Source of the DNA: Duganella callida
GTDB taxonomy: Bacteria; Pseudomonadota; Gammaproteobacteria; Burkholderiales; Burkholderiaceae_D
Direction: 5' to 3'
DNA: 64,000 nucleotides
Assembly (NCBI RefSeq): GCF_004614165.1
Contig: NZ_SPVG01000264.1
Coordinates: forward strand, 1-64,000
Below the pieces are notes generated by a model. That model was given only the letters and a program-made list of their open reading frames with translations. It was not told the origin of the DNA and searched no databases. Of this stretch, positions 9,033-19,717 are shown in pieces (position 1 is the first letter of the stretch; each line of letters begins with the position of its first letter). Position numbers and translations under genes: made by a program.

Positions 9033-11060
9033 CTAACGCGGCGACCAGATGAAGCGGACGCCGTCGCTGCCGTCCGGAAGCGGACCGGGGCTGTCGGCCA
9101 CCAGCGCGCCAGACTGCGGATGCACGCGCAGATAGAAATTGGTCTGCAGCGACAGCAGCAACAGCTCGCCGGTGGGCGTTTCCATCCACTGGAACGTCTG
9201 CGGCAGGCCGGGACGTACACGCTGCAGCGTGGCGCTGCCGTCGGCGCCGACGGTGAGGTAATTGACATCCGACTGCAATGCGACCCGACCCAGACCCATG
9301 TCCTGCACCGTAAAGTTGAGCGGCAAGGTGGCGGCGCGGCCGCTGGCGGGTTTCAGCTGGACCGGCTGCGCATACGGAATCGCGCGCATCAGGCCGTGCG
9401 GCAGCGGCTGATAGATGTCGATGCTGCCGAAATCCGCCGCACCGCCGGTGTGCTGGCCGGTGTTGTAGTTGAACAGGCCATAGCGTACGCCCTGAAAGGT
9501 CACCAGCTGGAAGATCATGGTGAATTCATCGCCGATGGGTTTGAAGTTGGCGCCATCGAGCGAGTAGCTGAAGCGCGCCCTCTCGTTCAGGAAATCGCAC
9601 TCGGCGCGCAGCCACACGCGGGTGCCGTGCAGGGGCACCCGCGTGGTCTGGTTGCGGGCCTGGTCGAACAGGGCGATCGACAGCTTGCTGTTCTTGCGCT
9701 CCACGCCCAGCGTCGCGTAGGGCAGGTTGAGTAGGGCCAGGCCGGCGACGTCGTCGTCCAGCAGGCCGCCGGCCTCCAGCATCACCGTCGGCGACGACAC
9801 CGGCCCGATGGCGCGCTGGGTCAGCGTGTTACGCGCCTCCCAAAATGACGTCGCCGGCAGGGAGCGCAGGCGCAGGAAGCCGGGCCGCTCGGTCAGCGAC
9901 CACTTGTCATCGACCGGCACGTGGTTCCATTGCCATATCGGCTTGAGCGTCGGCTCGGCAAATTCGTCGCTGCGGCTGAAGGGCGTCTTGATCTGCTGCG
10001 GCTCCGCCACGCGCGGTTTGACCCAGGTGCGTGGATTGCGCGTCAGGTTGCCCGGCAGGCCGAAATACGGCCAGCCATCCTGCCAGGTCACGGGCGCAAG
10101 GCTGAGCAGACGGCCGACCGAGTTATAGTCCATCATCGAGAAGCCCCACCATTCACCCATCTCGGTCAGCACGATGCCACCCTGGTGCATGGCGGTCGTG
10201 TCGCGCGCGGCCGGGTTCGGCGGCGTCACCTCGAACGGATACTGTTTGTTCTTCAGCCGGTAGCCGCCCACCATGCCAAAGCCTTCGTCCTTGCTGATCG
10301 CCTGGTTGACTTCATACGGCCCGTAGACGAAGTTGGCGCGCGCCGCCGGCATGCGGAATCCGCCGGCGTAATTGGCACTGAGGATGAAATAGCGGCCGCC
10401 GATCTTGTAGAAGTGCGCGCCTTCGCCCATGCCGTCGGATTTGGAGAACAGGACCTTCTCGGTATCGGGGACGATGTCCAGCAGATCGTCGGTCAGCTGC
10501 GCGATGTGCATGTCCTGATGGCCCCACACCGCATACGCCTTGCCGTCGTCGTCGAACAGCACCGACAGATCGTGCAGGCTGCGCTTCATCTCCCAGTGCG
10601 CCCACGGGCCGCGCGGATTGATGGCGGAATAAATCTGCGTCGCGCGTCCGTTCACGTTGGTGAAGATGTAGAACACGCCGTTGCGGTAGCGCAGGCTGGG
10701 CGCCCAGATGCCCTGTCCGTAGATGTTCCTGCCGTCTTCCAGGCGGTAGGCCGGGCCGAAATCCAGCTTGTCGGCGGCGTAGCTGAGAAATTCCCAGTTG
10801 ACCAGATCCTTGGAGCGCAGCACCGGCAGGCCAGGCATGGCGTGCATGGTAGTGCCGGTAAGGTAAAACCATTCGCCGACACGGATGATGTCCGGATCGG
10901 AGAACTCGTCATAAAACAGCGGATTGGTGAAGGTGCCGTTGCCGTTGTCGGGTGTCCAGGTGCGGGTCGAGAGACCGGATTCGGGCCGCTGCTCCCTCTG
11001 CGCGCAGGCGGGCTGCATCATCAGGATGGCGACAAGCGCGAAACTGGCGGCTATTTTCAT
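9033..11060 (-). CDS. Secreted glycoside hydrolase family 43 protein with C-terminal trefoil-like domain
   Basis: 675 aa from the ATG at 11060, chosen because GGGAG precedes it and a signal peptide follows (MKIAASFALVAILMMQPACA); the frame stays open upstream but that extension is low-quality sequence. Five-bladed GH43 catalytic domain at about residues 40-340: NPLFYDEFSDPDII carries the general-base Asp, WAPSLRY and GMGEGAHFYK the likely pKa-modulating Asp and acid Glu regions. A concanavalin-like beta domain follows, then a C-terminal repeat region (VNYLTVGADG, NFYLRVHPQSG) resembling fascin/beta-trefoil folds. Likely a periplasmic or secreted arabinofuranosidase/xylosidase. Divergent from a LacI regulator with shared operators. 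Confidence 0.88.
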   Translation of the reverse strand: MKIAASFALVAILMMQPACAQREQRPESGLSTRTWTPDNGNGTFTNPLFYDEFSDPDIIRVGEWFYLTGTTMHAMPGLPVLRSKDLVNWEFLSYAADKLDFGPAYRLEDGRNIYGQGIWAPSLRYRNGVFYIFTNVNGRATQIYSAINPRGPWAHWEMKRSLHDLSVLFDDDGKAYAVWGHQDMHIAQLTDDLLDIVPDTEKVLFSKSDGMGEGAHFYKIGGRYFILSANYAGGFRMPAARANFVYGPYEVNQAISKDEGFGMVGGYRLKNKQYPFEVTPPNPAARDTTAMHQGGIVLTEMGEWWGFSMMDYNSVGRLLSLAPVTWQDGWPYFGLPGNLTRNPRTWVKPRVAEPQQIKTPFSRSDEFAEPTLKPIWQWNHVPVDDKWSLTERPGFLRLRSLPATSFWEARNTLTQRAIGPVSSPTVMLEAGGLLDDDVAGLALLNLPYATLGVERKNSKLSIALFDQARNQTTRVPLHGTRVWLRAECDFLNERARFSYSLDGANFKPIGDEFTMIFQLVTFQGVRYGLFNYNTGQHTGGAADFGSIDIYQPLPHGLMRAIPYAQPVQLKPASGRAATLPLNFTVQDMGLGRVALQSDVNYLTVGADGSATLQRVRPGLPQTFQWMETPTGELLLLSLQTNFYLRVHPQSGALVADSPGPLPDGSDGVRFIWSPR

Positions 11061-11253
11061 GCGGTCTCCCGTGTTGGTCTTCCCCGTTATTTGCCGGACA
11101 ATTGTACCGTGGCCTCCTTCGATGGCCCGCTCGTGCGACAGGGGGCCAGCTTTTATCGTCAAAATCGGCACGCAGCAGCGGGGCATCGATGGCCGGCTCC
11201 CGCGCCGGCGCCAAGGCAGCGGCAAGTGTTCGACATGTCCAAGTTATCATTTA

Positions 11254-11267
11254 TGATAGCGCAATCA
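11254..11267. promoter_or_regulatory. LacI-family operator, GH43 side
   Basis: TGATAGCGCAATCA is a near-perfect palindrome centred on CG, the classic LacI-family layout. On the minus strand it reads TGATTGCGCTATCA and shares a longer stretch with the second operator near 11352, placed in opposite orientation. Its position about 195 bases upstream of the GH43 start suggests control of that gene. Confidence 0.65.
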
Positions 11268-11351
11268 TTCGGCCAGTGTAGGCAGTGGCGGGGGGGCTTG
11301 TCAATCGCATGCTGCGGAGCGATAACCATCCTGCCGCTTTGTCAGTTAGAA

Positions 11352-11365
11352 TGATTACGCTATCA
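11352..11365. promoter_or_regulatory. LacI-family operator, regulator side
   Basis: TGATTACGCTATCA differs from the other operator (minus-strand reading) at one base. It overlaps the candidate -10 region and ends just before the LacI-type gene, which predicts negative autoregulation. Confidence 0.65.
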
Positions 11366-11382
11366 ATATCATGGAAGAAAAA

Positions 11383-12405
11383 ATGACCGTCCATCGACCG
11401 CCAGCCGCTCCCAGCGCGGTTACCTTGATCGATGTCGCCAAGGCGGCCGGCGTTTCGCCGATCACCGTGTCGCGCGCGCTGAACGAGCCGCAACTGGTGA
11501 GGCCGGCCACGCTGGCCAAGGTGCAGGAGGCGGTCAAGCGCACCGGCTACGTGAAGAACATGCTGGCCGGCGGGCTGGCGTCCAGCCGCAGCAAGTTGGT
11601 GGCCATGGTGCTGCCGACCATTTCGACCCAGACCTTCGCCGACATGGTGCAGGGCGCCACCGACCGGCTGACGGCCGCGGGTTATCAGCTGCTGCTCGGT
11701 ATCGTCGGCTACGAGATGTGGCGTGAAGAGATCCTGGTGGAGACGGTGCTGAGTCGCCGTCCCGATGGCGTCATACTAACGGGATCGCTGCACACCGACA
11801 GCACGCGCCAACGGCTGCAGCAGCTGGGCATACCGGTGGTGGAGACCTGGGATACGACCTCGCATCCGATCGACATGTCGATCGGCTTCTCGCACGAGGA
11901 AGTAGGCCATGCCTGCGCCGCGCATCTGCTGGAACGCGGCTATCGCCGCTTCGGTATGCTGACCGCCAACGATCCGCGCGCGGGCCAGCGCACGCAGGGC
12001 TTCCAGGTCACGCTGGCCAAGCAAGGCGTGAGCGTGATCGCCTCGCACCAGATACAGGCGCCGGGCGCCTTGCCGCAGGGGCGCATGGGTGCGGTCAAGC
12101 TGCTGGACGCGCATCCGGAGCTGGACTGCATCTTCTGCAGCTCGGACACGCTGGCGCATGGCGTGCTGATTGAAGCGCAAAGCCGCGGCCTGCGTGTGCC
12201 GCGGGATCTGGCCATCATGGGCTTTGGTGACCTGAATTTTTCCGGCTGCACCGAGCCGCCGCTGTCGACCGTGCGGGTGGACGGCGCGCGCATCGGGGCG
12301 ATGTCGGCGCAGGCATTGCTGGATCGCCTGAACGGCAGTGAAGAAGCGCCGGCCGAGCGCGTGATCAACACCGGTTTTGAACTGATCCAGCGCGGCAGCA
12401 CTTAG
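11383..12405 (+). CDS. LacI/GntR-type transcriptional regulator
   Basis: 340 aa from the ATG at 11383, selected because GGAAGA lies 5 bases upstream; the earlier in-frame ATG at 11371 has no ribosome site. N-terminal helix-turn-helix VTLIDVAKAAGVSPITVSRALN with hinge helix, followed by a periplasmic-binding-protein-like sugar domain (VAMVLPTISTQTFADMVQGA, GFGDLNFSGCTEPPLSTVRVD). Divergent from the GH43 gene and flanked by two near-identical operators, so it is probably the local repressor of that gene and of itself, relieved by a sugar or sugar acid. Its stop overlaps the convergent photolyase stop by 4 bases. Confidence 0.88.
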   Translation: MTVHRPPAAPSAVTLIDVAKAAGVSPITVSRALNEPQLVRPATLAKVQEAVKRTGYVKNMLAGGLASSRSKLVAMVLPTISTQTFADMVQGATDRLTAAGYQLLLGIVGYEMWREEILVETVLSRRPDGVILTGSLHTDSTRQRLQQLGIPVVETWDTTSHPIDMSIGFSHEEVGHACAAHLLERGYRRFGMLTANDPRAGQRTQGFQVTLAKQGVSVIASHQIQAPGALPQGRMGAVKLLDAHPELDCIFCSSDTLAHGVLIEAQSRGLRVPRDLAIMGFGDLNFSGCTEPPLSTVRVDGARIGAMSAQALLDRLNGSEEAPAERVINTGFELIQRGST

Positions 12406-13928
12406 AGCTCCGCCAGACGGCCGCGCAGGTCGGCGGCGCGTTCCTTCAACGCCGCCAGCGTGCCGTCGTCCATCTTGCGCAACTGCTGATAGATCACGCC
12501 CAGCCGCTGGTTGCCGGCGAGCTTGTCGCGGTGACGGTCGTAAAAATCCCAATACAGCGCGTTATAGGGGCAGGCGCGCTCGCCGGTCCTGGCCTTTTTA
12601 TCGTAATGACAGCCCTTGCAGTAATCGCTCATGCGGTCGATATAGGCGGCGCTGGAGACATATGGCTTGGTGGCCAGCAGGCCGCCGTCGGCGAACTGGC
12701 TCATGCCCAGGGTGTTGGGCAGTTCGACCCATTCGAAGGCGTCGATATAAATGCCCAGATACCAGCGGTGCAGCTCCTGCGGCGACAGGCCGGCCAACAA
12801 TGCGAAGTTCCCGATCACCATCAGGCGGTTGATATGGTGGCTGTGCGCGTGTTCCAGCGACTGGCCGATGGCGGTGGCCAGGCAGCGCATGCGCGTTTTG
12901 CCATCCCAGAACCACCAGGGCAGCGGCGCGGTGTGGCCGAAGGCGTTCAGCTGGTCATAGCCCGGCATGCGGTGCCAGTACACCCCGCGCACGTACTCGC
13001 GCCAGCCGAGAATCTGGCGGATATAACCTTCGGCGGCCGGCAGCGGCGCGGCGCCGTCGCGCCACGCGGCTTGCACCCGTTCGACCACGGTGCGCGGCGA
13101 CAGCATCTTGACGTTCATCGCGAACGACAGCAGCGAGTGGAACAGGCGCCAGGCCTTGACGCTCATCGCGTCCTGAAAACGGCCGAAGTGAGGCAAGGCG
13201 TGTTCGATGAAGGCATCCAGCTGCTGTAAAGCTTCTTCGGTGTTGAGCGGCCAGGCGAAATTGGCGGCGTTGGGCTCGCCGAAGCTGCGCGCGCCCGAAG
13301 CCTGTATGGTGGCCCACAACGCGCTGTGATCGTGTCGGCCGCGCAGGTCGGCCGGCTCCCACGGCATGCCGGGCCAGGATTCGCGGTTGTCGTGGTCGAA
13401 GTTCCATTGGCCGCCAGCGGGTTTGCCGGTGTCGGACATCAGCACGCCATGGCGGGTGCGCATGCGGCGATAAAAGTGCTCCATCAACCAGTGGTCGCGC
13501 CCCGCGAAGATGCCTGCTGCTTCATCGCGCGCGGTGTAGAAGTGCTCGGTGTCGACCATTGCCGACGGCATGGACAGGCCGGCGGCGTAGTCGGCCAGTT
13601 GGCGGTCGAGCCGCCATTCGTCCGGCGCCTGCCAGGCGAATTCGGTGGCCTGATAGCGCGTCAGCAGGGCGGTCAGGTTGTCCGGGATGGAGTGCCGGTT
13701 ATAGCGGGAGTCGATGCGGACGTAATGGATGCGGTGGCCGTCCGCATGCAGGCGTCGCGCGAAGTCGCGCATGGCGGCGAAAATGGCGATGATTTTTTGT
13801 GCATGATGCAGCACATAGTCCGTCTCCTGACGGACTTCCATCATGACGAATACCACGTCCTCCCGCGGTTCGGCGAACCAGCTGTGCTGCGGGTTGAGCT
13901 GGTCGCCTAGGATGAGTTTGAGCTTCAC
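12402..13928 (-). CDS. Fe-S bacterial (6-4) photolyase / cryptochrome B family protein
   Basis: 508 aa. Photolyase-related protein beginning MKLKLILGDQLN, the signature of the FeS-BCP group typified by Agrobacterium PhrB. All four iron-sulfur cysteines are present and equivalently spaced: C349, C437, C440 and C453 (PhrB: 350, 438, 441, 454). The FAD-binding helical half includes GWREYVRGVYW and HHINRLMVIGNF. Expected to bind FAD, a lumazine-type antenna and a [4Fe-4S] cluster, and to repair (6-4) photoproducts using light. Gene stands alone, convergent with the LacI-type regulator. Confidence 0.93.
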   Translation of the reverse strand: MKLKLILGDQLNPQHSWFAEPREDVVFVMMEVRQETDYVLHHAQKIIAIFAAMRDFARRLHADGHRIHYVRIDSRYNRHSIPDNLTALLTRYQATEFAWQAPDEWRLDRQLADYAAGLSMPSAMVDTEHFYTARDEAAGIFAGRDHWLMEHFYRRMRTRHGVLMSDTGKPAGGQWNFDHDNRESWPGMPWEPADLRGRHDHSALWATIQASGARSFGEPNAANFAWPLNTEEALQQLDAFIEHALPHFGRFQDAMSVKAWRLFHSLLSFAMNVKMLSPRTVVERVQAAWRDGAAPLPAAEGYIRQILGWREYVRGVYWHRMPGYDQLNAFGHTAPLPWWFWDGKTRMRCLATAIGQSLEHAHSHHINRLMVIGNFALLAGLSPQELHRWYLGIYIDAFEWVELPNTLGMSQFADGGLLATKPYVSSAAYIDRMSDYCKGCHYDKKARTGERACPYNALYWDFYDRHRDKLAGNQRLGVIYQQLRKMDDGTLAALKERAADLRGRLAEL

Positions 13929-13977
13929 TTTGTTGTCTGGCCATGCCGGGCGTTTATCCTAGCACGAAGCGGACAAC

Positions 13978-16131
13978 TCAGAAGTCCGTGGTCGCCGTCA
14001 GCGCAAAGGTGCGCGGCGCGCCCAGTACCAGGTAGCCGGCGCCCTGCGAACCACCGGCCGAGGCCCAGTAACTCTTGTCGATGACGTTGTCGATACGCGC
14101 GCGCAACGCCACGTTATGGGTATCGACTTTGAACTCGTAACGCGCGCTCAGGTCCAGGCGGTTCCACGCCGGCAGTGTCTGCGTGTTGGCGGCATTGACC
14201 GCCTGCGACGAGGTGTGCAGCGCGCGCGCCGAGACGGCCACACCGCGTACACCCGGCACATCCCAGTCCACGCCGACGTTCATCTGCGAGTGCGGCACGC
14301 CGATGACGTCCTTGCCGTCGGTGAGGCCGCCGGCGGTGCGCGCCTGCGCCGCATCGAGGAAGGTGGCGCCGCCCAGCACGCGCAGGCCGCGCAGCGGTTC
14401 GCCGTAGGCCGTCAATTCCAGGCCGCGGTTGCGTTGTTCGCCGTCGATGCCGAACACTTTGGTGGCCGGATTCAGCACGCCCATGGGCTGGCTGGTGGTG
14501 AACAGGGCGGCGGTGGCGCCGTAACGGCCGCCATCGAATTTGACGCCGGCTTCCTTCTGCACCGGTTTATAAGGATCGAACACCTGGCCGACGTTGACGG
14601 CGGTGGAACCGGCCACTGCGCCTTGCTGCAGGCTCTCCACGCGATTGGCGTACAGCGACACCTGCGGCGCCAGTTTGTAGACGATGGCGGCGATCGGCGT
14701 ATTGGCCGTTTCGCTGTAGTAGGCGCTCTGCTTGCCGGTGTTATAGGCATAGCCGACCTGCTTGATCTTCTGATGGCGCACGCCCAGCGTCAGCAGCAGG
14801 GTATCGTTGAGGAAGCCCATGCTGTCTGCCACGGCGGCGCTGACCAGCGTGACATTGTTGGTCGTGCGCGGAGCGGCCATGCTGTTGCCGAAGGTGGTCA
14901 GTGGCGGCAGGATCAGCGCGGCCGGGTTGTACAGCGTGGTGTTCTGGTAGGCCGAGGTGGCGTAGGCATTGCGCGAATCGAGATTGAAGCCGTTGCTGGT
15001 GACGGCGATCTTGTGGTTCACGGGACCGGTGCGCAGGGCCGCGCGCACGCCCACTTCGGCGGTCTTCACGTGGTCTTCGCGCGCATTGTCGAAACGGCGT
15101 ATCTGTCCGGCGCCGCTGGCGCTGTTCAGGTTCAGGGTGCTGGCAAGGCGGTTCTGCTCATTGCCCTGACGGCCGCCGAGCGCGGCCCAGGCCACGACGT
15201 CTTTGGCGATATCCCATTCACCACGCACGGTGCCGAAGACATCGCGCTCGCTCGAATAATCCCATGGCTGGCCGAAGTTGGCGGCGCTGTCCGGCGCCGC
15301 CGGCACGGCCAGTCCCACGCCGACATTCACGGCCGGGCGCGACTCGGCCATTTTGCTGTTCTGCCAGCCCAGGTCCGCCGACAGACGGAAGCCTCGGCCG
15401 CGATAGTCGGCGCCCACCGCGCCCAGTCGCACTTCGCGGTCCTCGTCTTCGACGCCAGTGTCGCCCTTGCGTTGGGCGAGGTTGAAACGCAAGCCGTAGC
15501 GGTTTTCGTCGCCGAAGCGGCGCGCGACGTCGGCAGCGAGATACGTCTGTTTGCCCGTCTGCAGGCCGGCCGAGACTTCGGTCAGATCGCTGTTCGGCGC
15601 GCGCTTCGGCAGCAGGTTGATGGCGCCGCCGATACTGCCGCCGCCCGGGGTGGCGCCGTTGAGAAAGGTGTTCGCGCCGCGGAAGACTTCCACCCGCTCC
15701 AGCAGTTCGGCCGCGATGTATTGGCGCGACAGCACGCCATTCAGGCCGTTGTAGGCCAGGTCGTCGGAATTGACCGGGAAGCCGCGGATCACATACAGCT
15801 CCTGGTAGTTGCCGAAGCCGCGCGCGACGCGCACGCCGGGATCGCTCTGCAACACGTCGGCCACGCTCTTGGCCTGCTGGTCCTGAATGAATTGCCGGGT
15901 GTAGCTGGTGCTGTTGAACGGCGTGTCCATCAGGTCCATGGTGCCCAGCAGGCCGACGCGGCCGCCCCTGGCGACCTGGCCGCCGCCGTAGGTTTTCGAC
16001 AGGCCGGCCGCCGAGGCGTCGGCGCTGGCGCTGACCACCACAGTCTGGACCGGATCATCGGCGGTTTGGGCGAGAGCGGGGAGGACGGTCAGCGTGGACA
16101 GCACGCAGGCGGCGAGAAACTTGAGACGCAT
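13978..16131 (-). CDS. TonB-dependent siderophore receptor
   Basis: 717 aa with a signal peptide (FLAACVLSTLTVLPALAQ). Plug domain at about residues 60-170 (FNSTSYTRQFIQDQQAKSVADVL, VIRGFPVNSDDLAYNGL, VEVFRGANTFLNG) and a beta-barrel ending in the terminal aromatic ATTDF. The plug resembles FhuE/FpvA-type hydroxamate receptors but lacks an N-terminal signalling domain. A 16/19 Fur box lies directly upstream, so expression should rise under iron limitation. Confidence 0.9.
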   Translation of the reverse strand: MRLKFLAACVLSTLTVLPALAQTADDPVQTVVVSASADASAAGLSKTYGGGQVARGGRVGLLGTMDLMDTPFNSTSYTRQFIQDQQAKSVADVLQSDPGVRVARGFGNYQELYVIRGFPVNSDDLAYNGLNGVLSRQYIAAELLERVEVFRGANTFLNGATPGGGSIGGAINLLPKRAPNSDLTEVSAGLQTGKQTYLAADVARRFGDENRYGLRFNLAQRKGDTGVEDEDREVRLGAVGADYRGRGFRLSADLGWQNSKMAESRPAVNVGVGLAVPAAPDSAANFGQPWDYSSERDVFGTVRGEWDIAKDVVAWAALGGRQGNEQNRLASTLNLNSASGAGQIRRFDNAREDHVKTAEVGVRAALRTGPVNHKIAVTSNGFNLDSRNAYATSAYQNTTLYNPAALILPPLTTFGNSMAAPRTTNNVTLVSAAVADSMGFLNDTLLLTLGVRHQKIKQVGYAYNTGKQSAYYSETANTPIAAIVYKLAPQVSLYANRVESLQQGAVAGSTAVNVGQVFDPYKPVQKEAGVKFDGGRYGATAALFTTSQPMGVLNPATKVFGIDGEQRNRGLELTAYGEPLRGLRVLGGATFLDAAQARTAGGLTDGKDVIGVPHSQMNVGVDWDVPGVRGVAVSARALHTSSQAVNAANTQTLPAWNRLDLSARYEFKVDTHNVALRARIDNVIDKSYWASAGGSQGAGYLVLGAPRTFALTATTDF

Positions 16132-16147
16132 GATGAATCTAATAAAT

Positions 16148-16166
16148 GAGAATGATTTGCATTATC
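16148..16166 (-). promoter_or_regulatory. Fur box upstream of the siderophore receptor
   Basis: On the minus strand GATAATGCAAATCATTCTC matches the 19-bp Fur consensus at 16 positions. It lies 17 bases upstream of the receptor start, where bound Fe-Fur would block transcription. Confidence 0.8.
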
Positions 16167-16204
16167 ATTCTTTTCCATGTGGCTTGCAAGCCTGACTGCC
16201 TCCA

Positions 16205-17491
16205 CTATTTGGCCAGTGGCGCCGCCACGCCCTGCACGCCGACCAGCCCGAGCACCGTCAGCAGCACGTTCTGTGGCCCGGTATGCGCATGACGCGCCGA
16301 CCACCATTCCAGCTTCTCCGAGTGGTAGCCGCCGGAACTGCCGCCGCCGGACATGGTGATGGCCGGGATGCCCAGGCTCATGGGCAGGTTGGCATCGGTG
16401 GAGTGGGCGCTGTCCAGCAACGCCGGGCGGCCCTGCACGGTGGCCGCCGCCATTGCAGTCCTGACGATCACCGAGTCTCTCGCCATCTGTCCGGCCGGAC
16501 GGTCGCCGATCAGCGTGACGTCGGCGCTGATGACCTTATTGTCCTTGGCGGCCCAGCGGTCGTTGGTCTCGTCCACGCCGCGCTGGATCGCCTCCTTGAT
16601 CTGCTGTTCCACTTTTGCCAGCAGCGGCGCGTCAGCCGAGCGGATATCGATCAGCATTGTCGCCTCGGCCGAGATGCTGTTGACCGATTGGCCGCCTTGC
16701 ACCACGCCGACGTTGAAGGTCACTTTCGGCTCGGCCGGCACCTGCAGCTCGTCGATGTGGGCAATCACGCGCCCGGCGGCGTGGATGGCGGACGGGATGC
16801 CGAAGCCTTCGTAACTATGGCCGCCCGCGCCACGCAGCGTCACCTTGTAGCGGCGGCTGCCGGTACCGATATGCGTCACCGGGTCGCCGTCCGTGCCCAG
16901 CGCCGGCTCCAGGCCGACGAAGGCCTTGATATCCTTGCGCTGGCTGAACAGATACTTTACGCCTTTCAGATCGCCCAGCCCTTCCTCGCCGACGTTGGCT
17001 ACCACCAGCAGGTCGCCTTCGGTCTTCACTTTTGCCTCGCGCAGCGCGTGGACGATGGTCAGCATGGCGGCCAGCGAGCGGCCATTGTCGGCGATGCCGG
17101 GCGCGTAGATGCGGTCGTCCTTTTCGCGCACTGCCAGGCTGGTGGCGGCCGGGTAGACCGTGTCCAGATGCGCCGCCAGCACCACCAGCGGGCCTTTGCC
17201 GCTGCCTTTATACGTGCCCAGCACATTGCCCGCTTGGTCGAGATGGACGTCGGTCAGGCCGGCCGCTTTCAGGCGCGCGGCGTAATCGCGGGCGCGTTCC
17301 GCCTCGGCGAAGGTCGGCGCGGGGATGGCGTTAATCGCCAGCATATTCGCCTGCGTGGTGTGCTCGTTCTTTTCGATATAGGCCAACGCCTGCCGGACGG
17401 CGGGGGCGGCGGCGATCTTCGCCAAGCTTTGTTCCTGTGCATGCGCGCTCAGGGCGCAGGCCATGGTGAGGCTGGTCAGCAGTCGTTTCAA
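16205..17491 (-). CDS. Secreted M20-family metallopeptidase
   Basis: 428 aa, starting at a TTG (17491) preceded by GGAG; this start yields a clean signal peptide (MKRLLTSLTMACALSAHA), while the longer frame to 17722 lies inside the kinase gene. M20 zinc motifs are present: LAAHLDTVYP, GIADNGRSLAAM, NVGEEGLGD, and a C-terminal GGYHSEK histidine. A dimerisation lid (GGHSYEGFGIPSAIHAAGRVI) occupies the centre. Likely a periplasmic di- or tripeptidase. It follows the hybrid histidine kinase by 14 bases as the last gene of a three-gene operon. Confidence 0.85.
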   Translation of the reverse strand: MKRLLTSLTMACALSAHAQEQSLAKIAAAPAVRQALAYIEKNEHTTQANMLAINAIPAPTFAEAERARDYAARLKAAGLTDVHLDQAGNVLGTYKGSGKGPLVVLAAHLDTVYPAATSLAVREKDDRIYAPGIADNGRSLAAMLTIVHALREAKVKTEGDLLVVANVGEEGLGDLKGVKYLFSQRKDIKAFVGLEPALGTDGDPVTHIGTGSRRYKVTLRGAGGHSYEGFGIPSAIHAAGRVIAHIDELQVPAEPKVTFNVGVVQGGQSVNSISAEATMLIDIRSADAPLLAKVEQQIKEAIQRGVDETNDRWAAKDNKVISADVTLIGDRPAGQMARDSVIVRTAMAAATVQGRPALLDSAHSTDANLPMSLGIPAITMSGGGSSGGYHSEKLEWWSARHAHTGPQNVLLTVLGLVGVQGVAAPLAK

Positions 17492-17505
17492 GGTCGCTCC
17501 ATTGA

Positions 17506-19710
<2,205 letters not shown>

Positions 19711-19717
19711 GTTGGCG

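Larger units (their letters stand above)
11061..11382. promoter_or_regulatory. Divergent intergenic regulatory region between GH43 and LacI-type genes
   Basis: About 320 bases without a gene. It holds two LacI-type operators (given separately) and a candidate promoter for the regulator: TTGTCA at 11339-11344 with a TATCAA-type -10 near 11361. The rest, 11061-11250, includes the GH43 leader with its GGGAG ribosome site; I see no hairpin or RNA gene there. Confidence 0.55.
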
